Below are positions 25,601-34,177 of a stretch of DNA of 46,732 nt, piece after piece. Made by a program: the position numbers and the translations under genes. Each line of letters starts with the position of its first letter. The stretch's first letter is position 1. This DNA is from Verrucomicrobiota bacterium (GTDB lineage: Bacteria; Verrucomicrobiota; Verrucomicrobiae; Limisphaerales; UBA11358), in contig JACZKP010000137.1 in the NCBI GenBank assembly GCA_014860005.1, positions 1 to 46,732 of the forward strand. Reading direction: 5' to 3'. The notes under the pieces are model-generated. The model ran no database searches and was not told the DNA's origin. It saw nothing but the letters and a program-made list of their open reading frames with translations.

Positions 25601-25648
25601 GCCCAGCAACACCCCTGCAATGATGGCAATTAAACCGCGCTTCGGCAT
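22640..25648 (-). CDS. Hybrid-propeller sensor histidine kinase (HisKA_3 type)
   Basis: A membrane sensor of about 1002 residues that senses outside the cytoplasm and phosphorylates the adjacent response regulator. It begins with a signal peptide (MPKRGLIAIIAGVLL, AGFSASA-type end). About 14 two-component propeller repeats follow (pattern LWIGTxxGLxRF, for example LWVGTQTGLWRW and LWIGTEGGGLNRL), then a Y_Y_Y domain (KYRLEGHEAAWTDAG) and one membrane helix near residues 757-779. Next come HisKA_3 with RIARDLHDQLGANLTQ (His about 809) and an HATPase with NNVVKHA and DNGRGAADL. The start is the ATG at 25648, which opens the signal peptide; the frame runs to 25705. Ligand unknown; related architectures in Bacteroidetes sense glycans. 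Confidence 0.92.
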   Translation of the reverse strand: MPKRGLIAIIAGVLLGGGFSASAADGGAGFGAGASFVVDHWGTDEGLPGGAVISMTQTQDGYLWMATQYGLVRFDGIRFDVFDESALPGLDSSAIAFLFEDSRGNLCVGTENAGVALIKPGGQVHSLKIWSDAPRGKLVSATETPDGAVWLYTSDGQLSRYRDERGDVWAVGATVWSSTRVVMADETGTLRIGTDTELRVIPSVTSMQPPNLPPPEVLSIKVDYLLNSQHGGYWRLAGGRVEKWRSNVQERDLGPYPWGGVPVATACEDSQGNLIVGTRGSGVFWYDNDGQAHRVSGLSHNTVLSLCVDREGSLWVGTDGRGLNRVKRTAFELLEETRGVTVKTLCDDGEGGVFLGTFGGGVRHWKDGVQRQLGVEQGLTSLFLGSVLRDRDEMLWAGVFGIGLLQLQEGRFQQPLGMGGRGWAVSAIYQDRAGQLWVGTQTGLWRWDGQSWKGYTTRHGLSSDVVRALADDAEGNLWIGTEGGGLNRLRDEQIVVFGKQESGLPSQNVSSLLVDIDGVLWIGTSGGLARFHTNSWTRYTRSEGLVSHSIGYLIEDEQGYLWMGSNAGLMRASKKSLNDFACGVTNTISVRTYKKADGLPDSECTHGAQPAAGRTQDGRLWFPTINGVVSVDPARLEPNPYLPPVLLESVLVDGQERNTNGFRGKPLETVTIPAGKEVIEIHYTSLNLAAADRARFKYRLEGHEAAWTDAGNVRFARYSKLPPKEYLFRVAACNEDGVWNEEGTQLTLVVLPLFWQTWWFRSAAILGLLAVIASVVYYVATQKLQRQLERMRQQEVLEQERSRIARDLHDQLGANLTQVALLGELAESDKELPEEVETHARQISLTARDTTRALDEIVWAANPANDTLDSLITYSCKYAQDYLALAGLRHRLEVPAQLPDMTIPPEVRHNVFLAFKEAVNNVVKHAQATEARIRLQLTQNRFTLEIADNGRGAADLNSERARSRNGLRNMRKRMEDVRGEFSIGPAPEGGTLVRLTAPIGNR

Positions 25649-25774
25649 GGCAGAGTTTTCAGGCGACAGGCGGATGATGTAAAGCGCATAGCTGAACGCG
25701 AGCAAACCCCGCCTTTGCGGCGGCCACTCCTGGCTGATGCCCGCCGCCCTGAATTGCCCGACCGATTCGTCCGG

Positions 25775-26974
25775 TTAGAAATGATATTCCAGTCCCAACT
25801 GGATGTAGTGATCGCGGCGAAAACTGTTCAAGGGATAGTCATCCCTGGGGATGGAAATAAAAGCCGCAGCTTCGAGCCGCAGCACCCAGTTCTGCTTGAG
25901 CCTTCGCGTGGCTTCGAATGTGAGGACGCTCGACCCATCCACCACATCAGTCAGGATCGCGGTGAGCAGCGTGGTGCTCTTGAGATCGTTGAAGGCCAGC
26001 CGTACGCCAGTCGCCAGATCCCGCTCGTATGGATTCAGCAGGTTGTTGCCCATCGAATCGTAGTAAAACTCGTTGATATACCCCAAGTCGGCGGCGGTGC
26101 CAAAAATCCCGTGGAAGGTGTACTCGAATCCAATGCCAACCCGCGAAAAATCCTGATCCTGCCCACTGCGGAACATCACTTCGCCTTTCCACAACCAGTC
26201 CGACACCGCCCATTGAAGATCCAAGCCCGCTTGATGGACGATGTCATAAACCGGTCGCAGGACTGGCTCCGTGCCGCTGAAAGCCAATTGATACGAAGGC
26301 TCACGGGTTGTTCCGCGGAAATAATAGACTCCCAGGTCCACGCTTTGAATCGAGTGGCTCCAGCGCAGGCTGAAGTCCGGATGCCATTCCTCAAGGGACG
26401 ACTCGAATACCGGGCCATCGTTGACAGCTCGCGGGTGCAGCCGTAACCGTCCATCCTCCCCGGGAAAAGTTCGCTCGCGAAAGTAGGGCAGGTAGAAGAG
26501 GCTCCATCGGCCGATTTCCGACTGGTAACTGACATTGAGCATCGGCTGTCCCAACTTCTCCTCGCCGTCCGGATGTTCGACCAGGTCGCTCTGGTTGATC
26601 ACATCCACCAAATGCACCGCTTCGAGTGAACCCCAGAACACTTTGCTGACCCCGAACCGGGTGTCCCAGTTACCCTGTCGCCAGGACAAACTAAGTTCCC
26701 GGATGTCCGCGTGAGTCCGCTCCGAGTCGCGGTAGTCATAACGAAAGAATGGAGTGAAAGTGACGCCGAGCAGCGGTTGATCCCAATCCATCCGGAACTC
26801 CGGTTGCAGTTGGAATGAAGGTTCCGCGTAGCTCTGACGGCGGTCAAGCGGCTCCGCTGGAAATCCCCGAAATTCCAAGGCCGCGTAACCGCTCATCCGC
26901 GGATCAGCCGGCCACGCGACCACGCCACCCAGCAGCAGGCACAAACCAATTGCGATGCACCTCCACGCCCTCAT
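25775..26974 (-). CDS. Outer-membrane beta-barrel protein of an export operon
   Basis: Predicted outer-membrane protein of 399 residues with signal peptide (MRAWRCIAIGLCLLLGG, then VVAWPA). Amphipathic strands alternate throughout, for example FTPFFRYDYRDSE, RWSLFYLPYFRERTF and VDLGVYYFRGTT. The last residues LGLEYHF end in the aromatic Phe typical of BAM substrates. It resembles the DUF1302/porin-like barrels found beside LolA-like and RND genes. I chose the ATG at 26974, 19 nt after the upstream gene; an upstream start at 27025 would overlap that gene's end. It is the last gene of a three-gene operon. Confidence 0.75.
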   Translation of the reverse strand: MRAWRCIAIGLCLLLGGVVAWPADPRMSGYAALEFRGFPAEPLDRRQSYAEPSFQLQPEFRMDWDQPLLGVTFTPFFRYDYRDSERTHADIRELSLSWRQGNWDTRFGVSKVFWGSLEAVHLVDVINQSDLVEHPDGEEKLGQPMLNVSYQSEIGRWSLFYLPYFRERTFPGEDGRLRLHPRAVNDGPVFESSLEEWHPDFSLRWSHSIQSVDLGVYYFRGTTREPSYQLAFSGTEPVLRPVYDIVHQAGLDLQWAVSDWLWKGEVMFRSGQDQDFSRVGIGFEYTFHGIFGTAADLGYINEFYYDSMGNNLLNPYERDLATGVRLAFNDLKSTTLLTAILTDVVDGSSVLTFEATRRLKQNWVLRLEAAAFISIPRDDYPLNSFRRDHYIQLGLEYHF

Positions 26975-26993
26975 GCGGTCGCGCCAGCCGGGT

Positions 26994-27803
26994 TTATCGC
27001 AGGCGGTCGAGGAGGTTCTGGTCAAAATCGGCCTCCTTCAGTCCAGTGCGGAATTTGTAGTTCTGGAAAACCAGCTTGGTGCTTTTGCCGGAGAGCTTGT
27101 TCTCCATCAGCAGCTCGTCCGGCCGCCAAAACCGGTCGAGATACTTCTGATAGCCGCGGAAGTGGAGCGTTTTTACATGGGCATCTTTGCTGTCGTAAAA
27201 ATCAACTTTCAATGGGCGGTACTCAGCCTGGTCCAGCCATGTCACCTGCCGTTTGTAGCCCGACTTGGGATCGGTGGGATAACGTTCCACCACAAAACAG
27301 GTCTGGCCCTCAAAGGCTTCATCGCGGATGTAGCGATAGGTGTATTTCTCCACCTGTTGCGGGCTGATGTCCTCGTAGGTGAATTCGCTGCCCACAAACG
27401 AACCGGTTTTGCTGCCCGTGGCGATGCGCCGCACCCGCTTGGTGGCCGGCAGATAAAGCCATTGATCGTCCGCCTCGGTTCGCGAGGAAAAGGTCAGCAA
27501 CGCCGTCCCGCCAATGTCTGCCGGGGATTGAAACACGAGCAGGCTCTTCTCGCCCTGGGATTCGTTCTCGAAAGTTTTGATGAGGAGTTTGCGGCTGCTT
27601 TCCTGGCCCGCCTTGTTGCGCAGGATCATGGTCACTTCCGTGACGAAATCCTGATAGCCGGTGTCGCGCCGCTTGGCTTCCTGGGCAATTTCCAGTCCCG
27701 TCGCGACCGGGTCCTTCTGCGCCCAACCTGGAAGGACGGGGACCAGCGTCAGCAGAAACACGGCGCGCAGGCCGCGTGAACGAATAATGTTTGAGTATTT
27801 CAT
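26994..27803 (-). CDS. LolA-like outer membrane lipoprotein-sorting protein
   Basis: Periplasmic protein of 269 residues with a signal peptide (LRAVFLLTLVPVLPGWA). The body is the LolA/LolB-like half-barrel of the 'outer membrane lipoprotein-sorting protein' group found with MMPL transporters: LLIKTFENESQGEKSLLVFQ, PADIGGTALLTF, DDQWLYLPATKRVRRI, GSEFTYEDI and TWLDQAEYRPLKVDFYD. It probably carries a hydrophobic molecule from the RND partner to the outer membrane (inference). It is 14 nt downstream of the RND gene. Confidence 0.85.
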   Translation of the reverse strand: MKYSNIIRSRGLRAVFLLTLVPVLPGWAQKDPVATGLEIAQEAKRRDTGYQDFVTEVTMILRNKAGQESSRKLLIKTFENESQGEKSLLVFQSPADIGGTALLTFSSRTEADDQWLYLPATKRVRRIATGSKTGSFVGSEFTYEDISPQQVEKYTYRYIRDEAFEGQTCFVVERYPTDPKSGYKRQVTWLDQAEYRPLKVDFYDSKDAHVKTLHFRGYQKYLDRFWRPDELLMENKLSGKSTKLVFQNYKFRTGLKEADFDQNLLDRLR

Positions 27804-27817
27804 AAAGTGTAAATGGA

Positions 27818-30181
27818 TTATCCCGGCCCGGCGTTGCTGGCCGGCACGGGGGCGACTGGCGGGCTGGCTTTCAAGCTGGGCGCACCGGCACCACGATCAA
27901 TGACCGTCAGCAGCGCCGGCAGGGCAAACAAGTCGAAGATCAGGGCGACCGCGATGGTCACGGCGCTGAGCAGGCCCATGCCGCGATTCAGTTCAAAGTT
28001 CGAGAAGGCCAGCACTCCGAAGCCCACCACCAGAATCACGGTGCTCGAAACCATCGGCTTCACCAACTCCTTCAGCGTCTGCCGCACCGCGGCTTCCGGC
28101 GACAATCCCTTGGCCCGCCGCGCTTCAAGGTAATGACTGAGTAGATGGATGCTGTCATCCACCACAATCCCAAGCGTCATGCCAATCACCACCGACAAGG
28201 CCAGCCCGACTTCGCCGACGAAGATTCCCCAAATGCCAAATGCGATGGCGGCGGGTGCCAAATTGGGGAGCAGACTCAAGAGGCCGAATTTCCACGAGCG
28301 CGTGACCCAGATCATGCACAGAGAAATCAACACGAGTGCGCCCACCGTGCCGCCCAGCAGACTGCGAATGTTGCGCAGGCCAATATGCGCGAACACCAAC
28401 GACTGGCCAGTGCCTTCGCTTTGCGGCGAAAGGTCATTCTCGCGCAACCAGTCCCGTGCGCGCCGGTCCAGGTCCAGCATCTCGTTGCTGCTGATGTTGG
28501 CCAGACTCACCTGGAACAACGTGCCCGATTTATCCAGGTTGATTTGGTCCGTCAGGTCCTTGCCGAAAGGCAGCGACAACTCGTACAGCAACAGACATTG
28601 CGCCGCCAGTTCGCGGTCCTCCGGGATGCGATACTCTTCCGGTTTGTCTTCGTGCATGTTGCGGTTGAGCCGCTTGATGATGTCGGTGTAGGCAAAGACG
28701 TGGCGCACTTTCGGTTGCTGTGCATACCACTTCGCGAACGCCTCCACTTTGGCCAGATAATCCGGGTCGGAGATTCCCCCCGGCTCGCCTGAATCGAGCG
28801 AGTATTGGATGTACTCAAAACCAGTCAGATTCTGGATGGCGTAATCAGCATGTTGCCGGAATGGGACGTCCTTGTGGAAATAGGTGAGGAATTCGTCATC
28901 CGTTTTGTTCCGGATCAGGAAAGCGGCAGGCACGAGCGTGAGTACCGTGCTGGCCACGAGAACCGTCTTGCGATTTCGGCAGATCCAGTCGCCTAACGCC
29001 TCGCCCCAGGCTTGTTCGCCGCTGGCTGTTCTTCGCGGCGTTCGCACGGGCAGCAGGAGCATCACGGCCGGCAACAGGGTGTAGCTTAATATCCACGCAA
29101 ACAATACGCCGGTTGCCACCACGTTGCCCAAGTCGCGAAACGGTGGTGAATCACTGGTGTTCAAACTCAGAAAACCAAGGAAGGTCGTGAAGCTGGTGAA
29201 AAAGACCGGGCCGAAATTCGATTTCAGACTCCCGGCCATCGCGGCTGATTTGGTCATGCCCGACCGGTAATTCTCCATGAAGGTCGTCAGGATGTGAACT
29301 GAGTCCGCCACCGCCAGCGTCATGATCATATTGGCGGCGGAAATGACCGGAGGTGAAATGATGATCCCCACCCAGCCCGCCAAACCGTAGGCGGCCAGAT
29401 TGGCCAACAGGATTACCATCAAAGCCGCCAGGGCTGAGGCCCAGGTGCGCAGCAGGACGGCGAAGCCAATGAGCATCAGCCCAAACATCATGGGCATCAA
29501 AGTGACCATGTCGTTGACGCCGGCTTCGGCGAGCGCCTGGTTGATCATGATGATCCCCGTCAATCGCACCTGCGTTCCCGGGAATTTCTCCTCCACGTCT
29601 GCCGCCAGCCGCCGTGCCGCCAGGGCCACTTCCGGCTGCTCTTTCAACGGGTCCTTGCCCGGCAACCGCACCGGCACGTTCACCCCGGTGACGTGGCCGG
29701 AAGGCGAGACCAGCCGGTTCACCAACAACGGCTCGTTCAACGCAATCCGCCGCACCCGTTCAAGGTCTTCGTCGGATAATGCCGCCGCGTCCGGTACGAG
29801 GTCCTCCACGATCAAATCGCCTTCCTGCGCGAAGCTGTTCTGGAAGTTGTTGATCGAATCCACCCGGCGCGAGTAGGGAAGCTGCCACGCCTGCTGGGTC
29901 AGGTATTCCACTGCCGCCAGATTCTCCCGGGTGAAGACGTTGCTGTTGCCGGGAGAAACCACGAACAACACGCTGTCCCATTTGTTGTAGGTGTTTTCCA
30001 GGGCACGATAGGCCTTGAGTTGGGGATTGCTCTGGTCAAAGAAAACCTCGATGTCATTGGAGAAGCGCAGCCGGGGCAAACCCACCGCGAGGAGCGCCGT
30101 GATGACCAGACAGCCGGCAAGAGTAAGTACCGGATGCGATGCAATCCAGTTCACTGGGCGGTTAAGAAACCGTGTCTTCAA
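27818..30181 (-). CDS. MMPL/RND family transporter
   Basis: Inner-membrane exporter of 787 residues in two similar halves, each with one helix, a large periplasmic loop and five more helices. TM1 is VLTLAGCLVITALLAVGLPRL. TM4 in half one reads MTLAVADSVHILTTF and in half two GMTLGIVVDDSIHLLSHY, carrying the Asp residues of the proton relay; GLRNIRSLLGGTVGALVLIS opens the second helical bundle. Family members move lipids, hopanoids or other hydrophobic molecules using the proton gradient. It is the first gene of the operon with the LolA-like and barrel genes and diverges from the CNB-enzyme operon. Confidence 0.9.
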   Translation of the reverse strand: MKTRFLNRPVNWIASHPVLTLAGCLVITALLAVGLPRLRFSNDIEVFFDQSNPQLKAYRALENTYNKWDSVLFVVSPGNSNVFTRENLAAVEYLTQQAWQLPYSRRVDSINNFQNSFAQEGDLIVEDLVPDAAALSDEDLERVRRIALNEPLLVNRLVSPSGHVTGVNVPVRLPGKDPLKEQPEVALAARRLAADVEEKFPGTQVRLTGIIMINQALAEAGVNDMVTLMPMMFGLMLIGFAVLLRTWASALAALMVILLANLAAYGLAGWVGIIISPPVISAANMIMTLAVADSVHILTTFMENYRSGMTKSAAMAGSLKSNFGPVFFTSFTTFLGFLSLNTSDSPPFRDLGNVVATGVLFAWILSYTLLPAVMLLLPVRTPRRTASGEQAWGEALGDWICRNRKTVLVASTVLTLVPAAFLIRNKTDDEFLTYFHKDVPFRQHADYAIQNLTGFEYIQYSLDSGEPGGISDPDYLAKVEAFAKWYAQQPKVRHVFAYTDIIKRLNRNMHEDKPEEYRIPEDRELAAQCLLLYELSLPFGKDLTDQINLDKSGTLFQVSLANISSNEMLDLDRRARDWLRENDLSPQSEGTGQSLVFAHIGLRNIRSLLGGTVGALVLISLCMIWVTRSWKFGLLSLLPNLAPAAIAFGIWGIFVGEVGLALSVVIGMTLGIVVDDSIHLLSHYLEARRAKGLSPEAAVRQTLKELVKPMVSSTVILVVGFGVLAFSNFELNRGMGLLSAVTIAVALIFDLFALPALLTVIDRGAGAPSLKASPPVAPVPASNAGPG

Positions 30182-30200
30182 GAGTGTGCTTGCGCGGGAC

Positions 30201-30229
30201 TCTAGCGAAACCAGTGCTCAAGTAAATGG
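30201..30229 (-). promoter_or_regulatory. Candidate promoter of the RND operon
   Basis: On the minus strand TTTACT, 17 nt, TAGAGT, ending about 20 nt before the ATG at 30181. Weak match by eye only. Confidence 0.3.
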
Positions 30230-30263
30230 TCTTTTTGCAGAAATCGGAATTGCTAATTCCCTC

Positions 30264-30291
30264 TTGCCAACCAACGGAATCGCCATAGACT
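30264..30291 (+). promoter_or_regulatory. Candidate promoter of the CNB-enzyme operon
   Basis: TTGCCA (30264-30269), 16 nt, TAGACT (30286-30291), the same style as the candidate before rplB. It would give a leader of about 220 nt with hairpins at 30346-30362 and 30364-30379. Confidence 0.35.
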
Positions 30292-30517
30292 CCTTCTCTA
30301 TCAACTCTTGCTGCAGCGCACTGGCCACGCTTTGTCATACGTGTTGCCCCCGAGATCGGGGCTTGCCGCCAAGGCGGCACGGAATCGTGCTCCCTTCCGG
30401 CTCGCACAACGCGCGCCGCATCGAGCACTGCGGCCTGACATCGGCAACTCGCCAAATCTTCGAGCGAGAAAGCACATCCCGCGTGGCGGTCGGAGATGGC
30501 TATGTGATTCCCGGCCC
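30292..30517 (+). other. Structured leader of the CNB-enzyme operon
   Basis: About 225 nt without a supported gene. It holds GCCCC-CGAGATC-GGGGC (30346-30362) and TGCCGCC-AA-GGCGGCA (30364-30379). The frame is open from 30308 in phase with the first gene, but the extra 70 residues are Arg/Pro-rich and have no family match, so I treat the stretch as untranslated. Confidence 0.4.
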
Positions 30518-32290
30518 ATGAGCAACCCCACCGCAACATTCCCAGGGAGTGACAAATTCCTGGCGGAGTACTTCGAGCCAGTCTCATTCACCAAAGGCGC
30601 GCTGATCTTTCGCGAGGGCGATGTGGCTGACTGCTTCTATGTGATTGATGACGGAGTGGTCGCCATCCAACTTGAACGCGAGGAGCTTGATTCCGACGCC
30701 GTGCTGGGGTTTGTCGGCCGGTCAGAAGTGTTGGGTGAACTGGCCTTGCTGGATCAGAAGCCGCGTTCCGCCTCGGCGTACGCCCACACGGCCGTGCAGG
30801 CCCGGCGGTTTAGTTTTGCTCACCAGGAAGCAATGGCGCGGCAGCGACCCCAGGAGTTGATCGCCCTGCTGTCCTGTTTGGGTAAACAAGCCGCCCTCAA
30901 ACTGCGTCAGGCCAATGTCCGGCTGGCGGATGCGTTGGGACATGAAACCGATCCGGACGTTGATCGCATGGTTTCGCAGGCGCAAGCGGCGTATCCCTTA
31001 CTGGCCGACTGGCCGGAGGAGCGGATGGACGGTTTGCTGGAAGAGATTGCCAGCACGTTTGCCGCGCAAGCTGGGCCGCTGGCGGAACAGACCGTTCAGA
31101 TCACTCGGATGGGAAATGTCCCTGACAAGACGTTGAAGAACCGCATGGCCAGCCTGGGGGTGTTCCGTCACCTTGCGGGCCGCAAAGGCGCCGGACTGTT
31201 GAGTTGCAACGAGCGCGAGGTCAGTGAATGGGCTGCTCCGGTCGGCGTGGTCTTCGGTTTGATTCCAGTCACCAATCCGGTGGCCACGGCGATCTTCAAG
31301 ACCTTGATCTGCCTGAAGAGCCGCAACGCCGTCATCCTGAGTTTTCATCGTTCCACGCGGGCGCTGGGCGACACCTTCGGCAGCCTGTTGCAGCCGATCC
31401 TTCAGAAACACGGCGCTCCGCCGGATTTGGTGCAATGGGTGCGCGATCGGAATTCACGCAAGAAGACGGAGACGTTCTTCCGTCATCCCGGAGTATCGCT
31501 GATTCTGGCCACGGGTGGCAGCGGCATGGTCAGAGCAGCCTACAGCTCTGGCCGGCCCGCCATTGGGGTCGGCCCCGGTAACGCGCCGGCTTTGGTCTGC
31601 TCGGATGCCGACGTGGCCACGGCGGCGAACAGCATTGTGTTGAGCAAGTCCTTCGACAACGGCCTGATCTGCGGTTCGGAACACAACCTCGTTGCCGTCG
31701 AAGCCGTTTATCAACCTCTAGTCAATGCCTTGGAACACGCCGGAGCCGCTGTGCTGGACGACGCTGAAACGGCTCGGTTTCTCCGATACGCTTGCGATGA
31801 ATCCCAAACCAGCCTGAGCCGCAAGACAATCGGCGTGGATGCTCAAACATTGGCTGAGACGGCCGGCATCAATCGTCCTCATCCCATCCGTGTGATTGTT
31901 GTTCCCACTGCAACGATCGCCTCGGACAACGGGATGGCACGCGAGAAAATGGCCCCGGTCCTCGGACTGTTTCGCGTGGCGGACGAAGCGGCCGGCATGG
32001 AGGCAGCGCTTCGACTGCTGGATATTGAAGGCAAAGGCCACACGGCCATTATCCATAGTCAAAACTCATCCTGGATAGACCGCTTTGCGAGGCTGATGCC
32101 GGCCAGCCGCATTCTGGTCAACTCGCCTGCGACGCAGGGGGTCATCGGGTTTACCACCGGACTGGTGCCTTCATTCACGCTGGGTTGCGGCACCTTCGGC
32201 GGCAATTCCACCACTGACAACGTCAGCTATAATCACCTCCTGAACATTAAACGTCTCGCGCGGTACATCCCGCCAACCCAACCGCTCTGA
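30518..32290 (+). CDS. CNB domain fused to acylating aldehyde dehydrogenase
   Basis: A fusion of 590 residues. Residues about 12-125 are a cyclic-nucleotide-binding domain: GALIFREGDVADCFYVIDDG, then the phosphate-binding cassette GELALLDQKPRSAS with its Arg. Residues about 140-590 match the CoA-acylating acetaldehyde dehydrogenase (AdhE N-half/EutE type): PVGVVFGLIPVTNP, LILATGGSGMV, YSSGRPAIGVGPGNAPAL and KSFDNGLICGSEHN with catalytic Cys385. The expected reaction is aldehyde + CoA + NAD to acyl-CoA; chain length unknown. The start is the ATG at 30518, since the longer frame lacks family support. No Crp helix-turn-helix. It is the first gene of a tight four-gene operon. Confidence 0.9.
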   Translation: MSNPTATFPGSDKFLAEYFEPVSFTKGALIFREGDVADCFYVIDDGVVAIQLEREELDSDAVLGFVGRSEVLGELALLDQKPRSASAYAHTAVQARRFSFAHQEAMARQRPQELIALLSCLGKQAALKLRQANVRLADALGHETDPDVDRMVSQAQAAYPLLADWPEERMDGLLEEIASTFAAQAGPLAEQTVQITRMGNVPDKTLKNRMASLGVFRHLAGRKGAGLLSCNEREVSEWAAPVGVVFGLIPVTNPVATAIFKTLICLKSRNAVILSFHRSTRALGDTFGSLLQPILQKHGAPPDLVQWVRDRNSRKKTETFFRHPGVSLILATGGSGMVRAAYSSGRPAIGVGPGNAPALVCSDADVATAANSIVLSKSFDNGLICGSEHNLVAVEAVYQPLVNALEHAGAAVLDDAETARFLRYACDESQTSLSRKTIGVDAQTLAETAGINRPHPIRVIVVPTATIASDNGMAREKMAPVLGLFRVADEAAGMEAALRLLDIEGKGHTAIIHSQNSSWIDRFARLMPASRILVNSPATQGVIGFTTGLVPSFTLGCGTFGGNSTTDNVSYNHLLNIKRLARYIPPTQPL

Positions 32291-32310
32291 TCAGCCGCCC
32301 CCAAGAACTG

Positions 32311-34176
32311 ATGTCCACTCTTCTCCAATTGGTTGAAACCGTCACGTTTCCAGGGCGTGATGCCGGTGGTTTCGCCCGACTCCAGGTTCCCCACGGGCAA
32401 GTGGTTTTCCGGGAGAATGATCCGGGCGATTGCCTGTACGTGGTTCGAAGCGGTCGCCTGCGCGTCATCCAGCATTACGGTACGCCACGCCAGCGCATCC
32501 TGGGTGAGGCTGGGCACGGAGAATGTGTCGGCGAGATGGCTTTGCTGGGGGGCAGCAACCGTAGCGCGACCGTCGTCGCCATCCGCGACAGCGAGTTGAT
32601 TCAAGTTTCACAGAAGGACTTTGATGTGCTGATCCGGCAACATCCGCAACCGATGCTGGACATCATGCGCGTTATCACCCGGCGACTGGATAATAGCAAC
32701 CGTCCGGCCTCAAGCGCCCCACGGCGTTTGACCCTGGCAGTGATTCCCGCCAGCGAGTCCGCTCCCCTTTCGTGGTTCTGTCACATGCTGCGGAATTGTC
32801 TGCCGGCCGACCGACCGGCATCTCTCCTGCAACGCCAGACGCTGCCTGCGGAACTGACAGTTGCCGGGTCATCGCCTGCTGATTATGACCGCCGCCTGGC
32901 TCGCTGGCTGGATGAGCAGGAGCAGCTTTACGACTTCCTGATTCTGCAAGGGGAAACTGCGCTGACGGATTGGAGCCGGCGTTGCCTGCGACAAGCAGAT
33001 ATTATCATTGTGCTGGGCACTGCCCGGCAGGAATCTGATCTGACCACGCTGAAACGCGAACTGACCAGTCTGAGCGAGCCTGCGGCGCGGCCCCGGCTCG
33101 AACTCGTGTTGGTTCACGAGCAATTTCCCTGTTCCGGCACCCAACGCTGGATCGAGGCCCTGCCGGTGGCCGGTCACCACCATATCCGCCTCAATACCAT
33201 TCCCGATATCGGTCGCGTCGCACGGATACTTCTGGGCCAGGACGTGACGCTCATTTTGGGCGGTGGCGGCGCGCGCGGTTTTGCCGAAATCGGCGTGCTC
33301 AAGGCGATTGAGGAATTGCGCATCCCGGTGGACCGCGTGGGCGGCACCAGCATGGGCGCGGTCATAGGCAGTCACTTCGCGCTGCATCGGGACTGGCGCC
33401 GGGCCGTGGAGGACATGCGCCGCAGCTTTGTTGAAGGAGGAAGACTCCACGACTACACCCTGCCGCTGCAATCCATCATCCGCGCGGCGCGTTACGAACG
33501 GTTGTTGGAAAACCTCTTTGGCGACATTCAAATTGAAGACCTGCCGTTAAGCTTTTTTTGCATGAGCTGCAACCTCACGCATGCCGCATCCGTCGTCCAT
33601 CGTCACGGACCACTGTCGAAGTGGCTCGGCGCCAGCGTCTCCATCCCCGGCATGGCGCCGCCATTGGTTGACGAGGGCGAACTGTACGTGGACGGCGGGT
33701 TTCTCAACAATCTGCCGGTGGATGTTGCTCGAGAAGCTGGCGCGGGATTTGTCATTGCGGTGGATGTCAGCCCCGAGGTTGACCTGAAACTCAGCGGCGG
33801 TTTCCAAGGCCGGCCCAGCGGTTGGCAGGTGGCGGCCAATTGGCTGCGCCATCGCAAGACCGCCGCCCGATTCCCCAGCATGTTCGACGTCATGCTGCGC
33901 ACCACCGAAATGACCAGCGTCAGCAAGAAGAACCACGTGCGCGCCCTGGCCGATTGTTGCGTGCGCCCCGCCGTACAGGGATTCAAAATGTTCGACTGGC
34001 ACGCGATCGAGAAGCTGGTGGAACGGGGCTACAACGCCGCTATGGAATCGCTGCCAGTTTTGCGAGAGAGACTCCCGTCGCTGCCGGACGCAGGCGATGC
34101 CCGCTCCACGCCTGTGCTTTCCGTTACCACCAATTCACCCAGGGTTGTGACCGGGGCTGCGCCTGTTTCAAGTTAA
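32311..34176 (+). CDS. CNB domain fused to patatin-like phospholipase (NTE/RssA type)
   Basis: A 621-residue fusion. The N-terminal CNB domain (about 20-130) has VVFRENDPGDCLYVVRSG and the cassette GEMALLGGSNRSAT with Arg. A middle region (about 145-310) includes DYRRLARWLDEQEQLYDFLI-type sequence shared with bacterial NTE-like proteins. The patatin domain follows: oxyanion loop LGGGGARGFAEIG (about 313), nucleophile elbow GGTSMGA with Ser347, and YVDGGFLNNLPVD with catalytic Asp461. The expected activity is ester hydrolysis of phospholipid or lysophospholipid at the membrane, possibly gated by a cyclic nucleotide. It is 20 nt after the first gene and ends 1 nt before the next ATG. Confidence 0.92.
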   Translation: MSTLLQLVETVTFPGRDAGGFARLQVPHGQVVFRENDPGDCLYVVRSGRLRVIQHYGTPRQRILGEAGHGECVGEMALLGGSNRSATVVAIRDSELIQVSQKDFDVLIRQHPQPMLDIMRVITRRLDNSNRPASSAPRRLTLAVIPASESAPLSWFCHMLRNCLPADRPASLLQRQTLPAELTVAGSSPADYDRRLARWLDEQEQLYDFLILQGETALTDWSRRCLRQADIIIVLGTARQESDLTTLKRELTSLSEPAARPRLELVLVHEQFPCSGTQRWIEALPVAGHHHIRLNTIPDIGRVARILLGQDVTLILGGGGARGFAEIGVLKAIEELRIPVDRVGGTSMGAVIGSHFALHRDWRRAVEDMRRSFVEGGRLHDYTLPLQSIIRAARYERLLENLFGDIQIEDLPLSFFCMSCNLTHAASVVHRHGPLSKWLGASVSIPGMAPPLVDEGELYVDGGFLNNLPVDVAREAGAGFVIAVDVSPEVDLKLSGGFQGRPSGWQVAANWLRHRKTAARFPSMFDVMLRTTEMTSVSKKNHVRALADCCVRPAVQGFKMFDWHAIEKLVERGYNAAMESLPVLRERLPSLPDAGDARSTPVLSVTTNSPRVVTGAAPVSS

Positions 34177-34177
34177 G

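Noticed and set aside
30308..30517. N-terminal extension of the CNB-aldehyde dehydrogenase from 30308
   Set aside because: The 70 residues are Arg/Pro/Ala-rich and unlike a folded or signal sequence, and they overlap two GC hairpins; the ATG at 30518 directly precedes the CNB domain.
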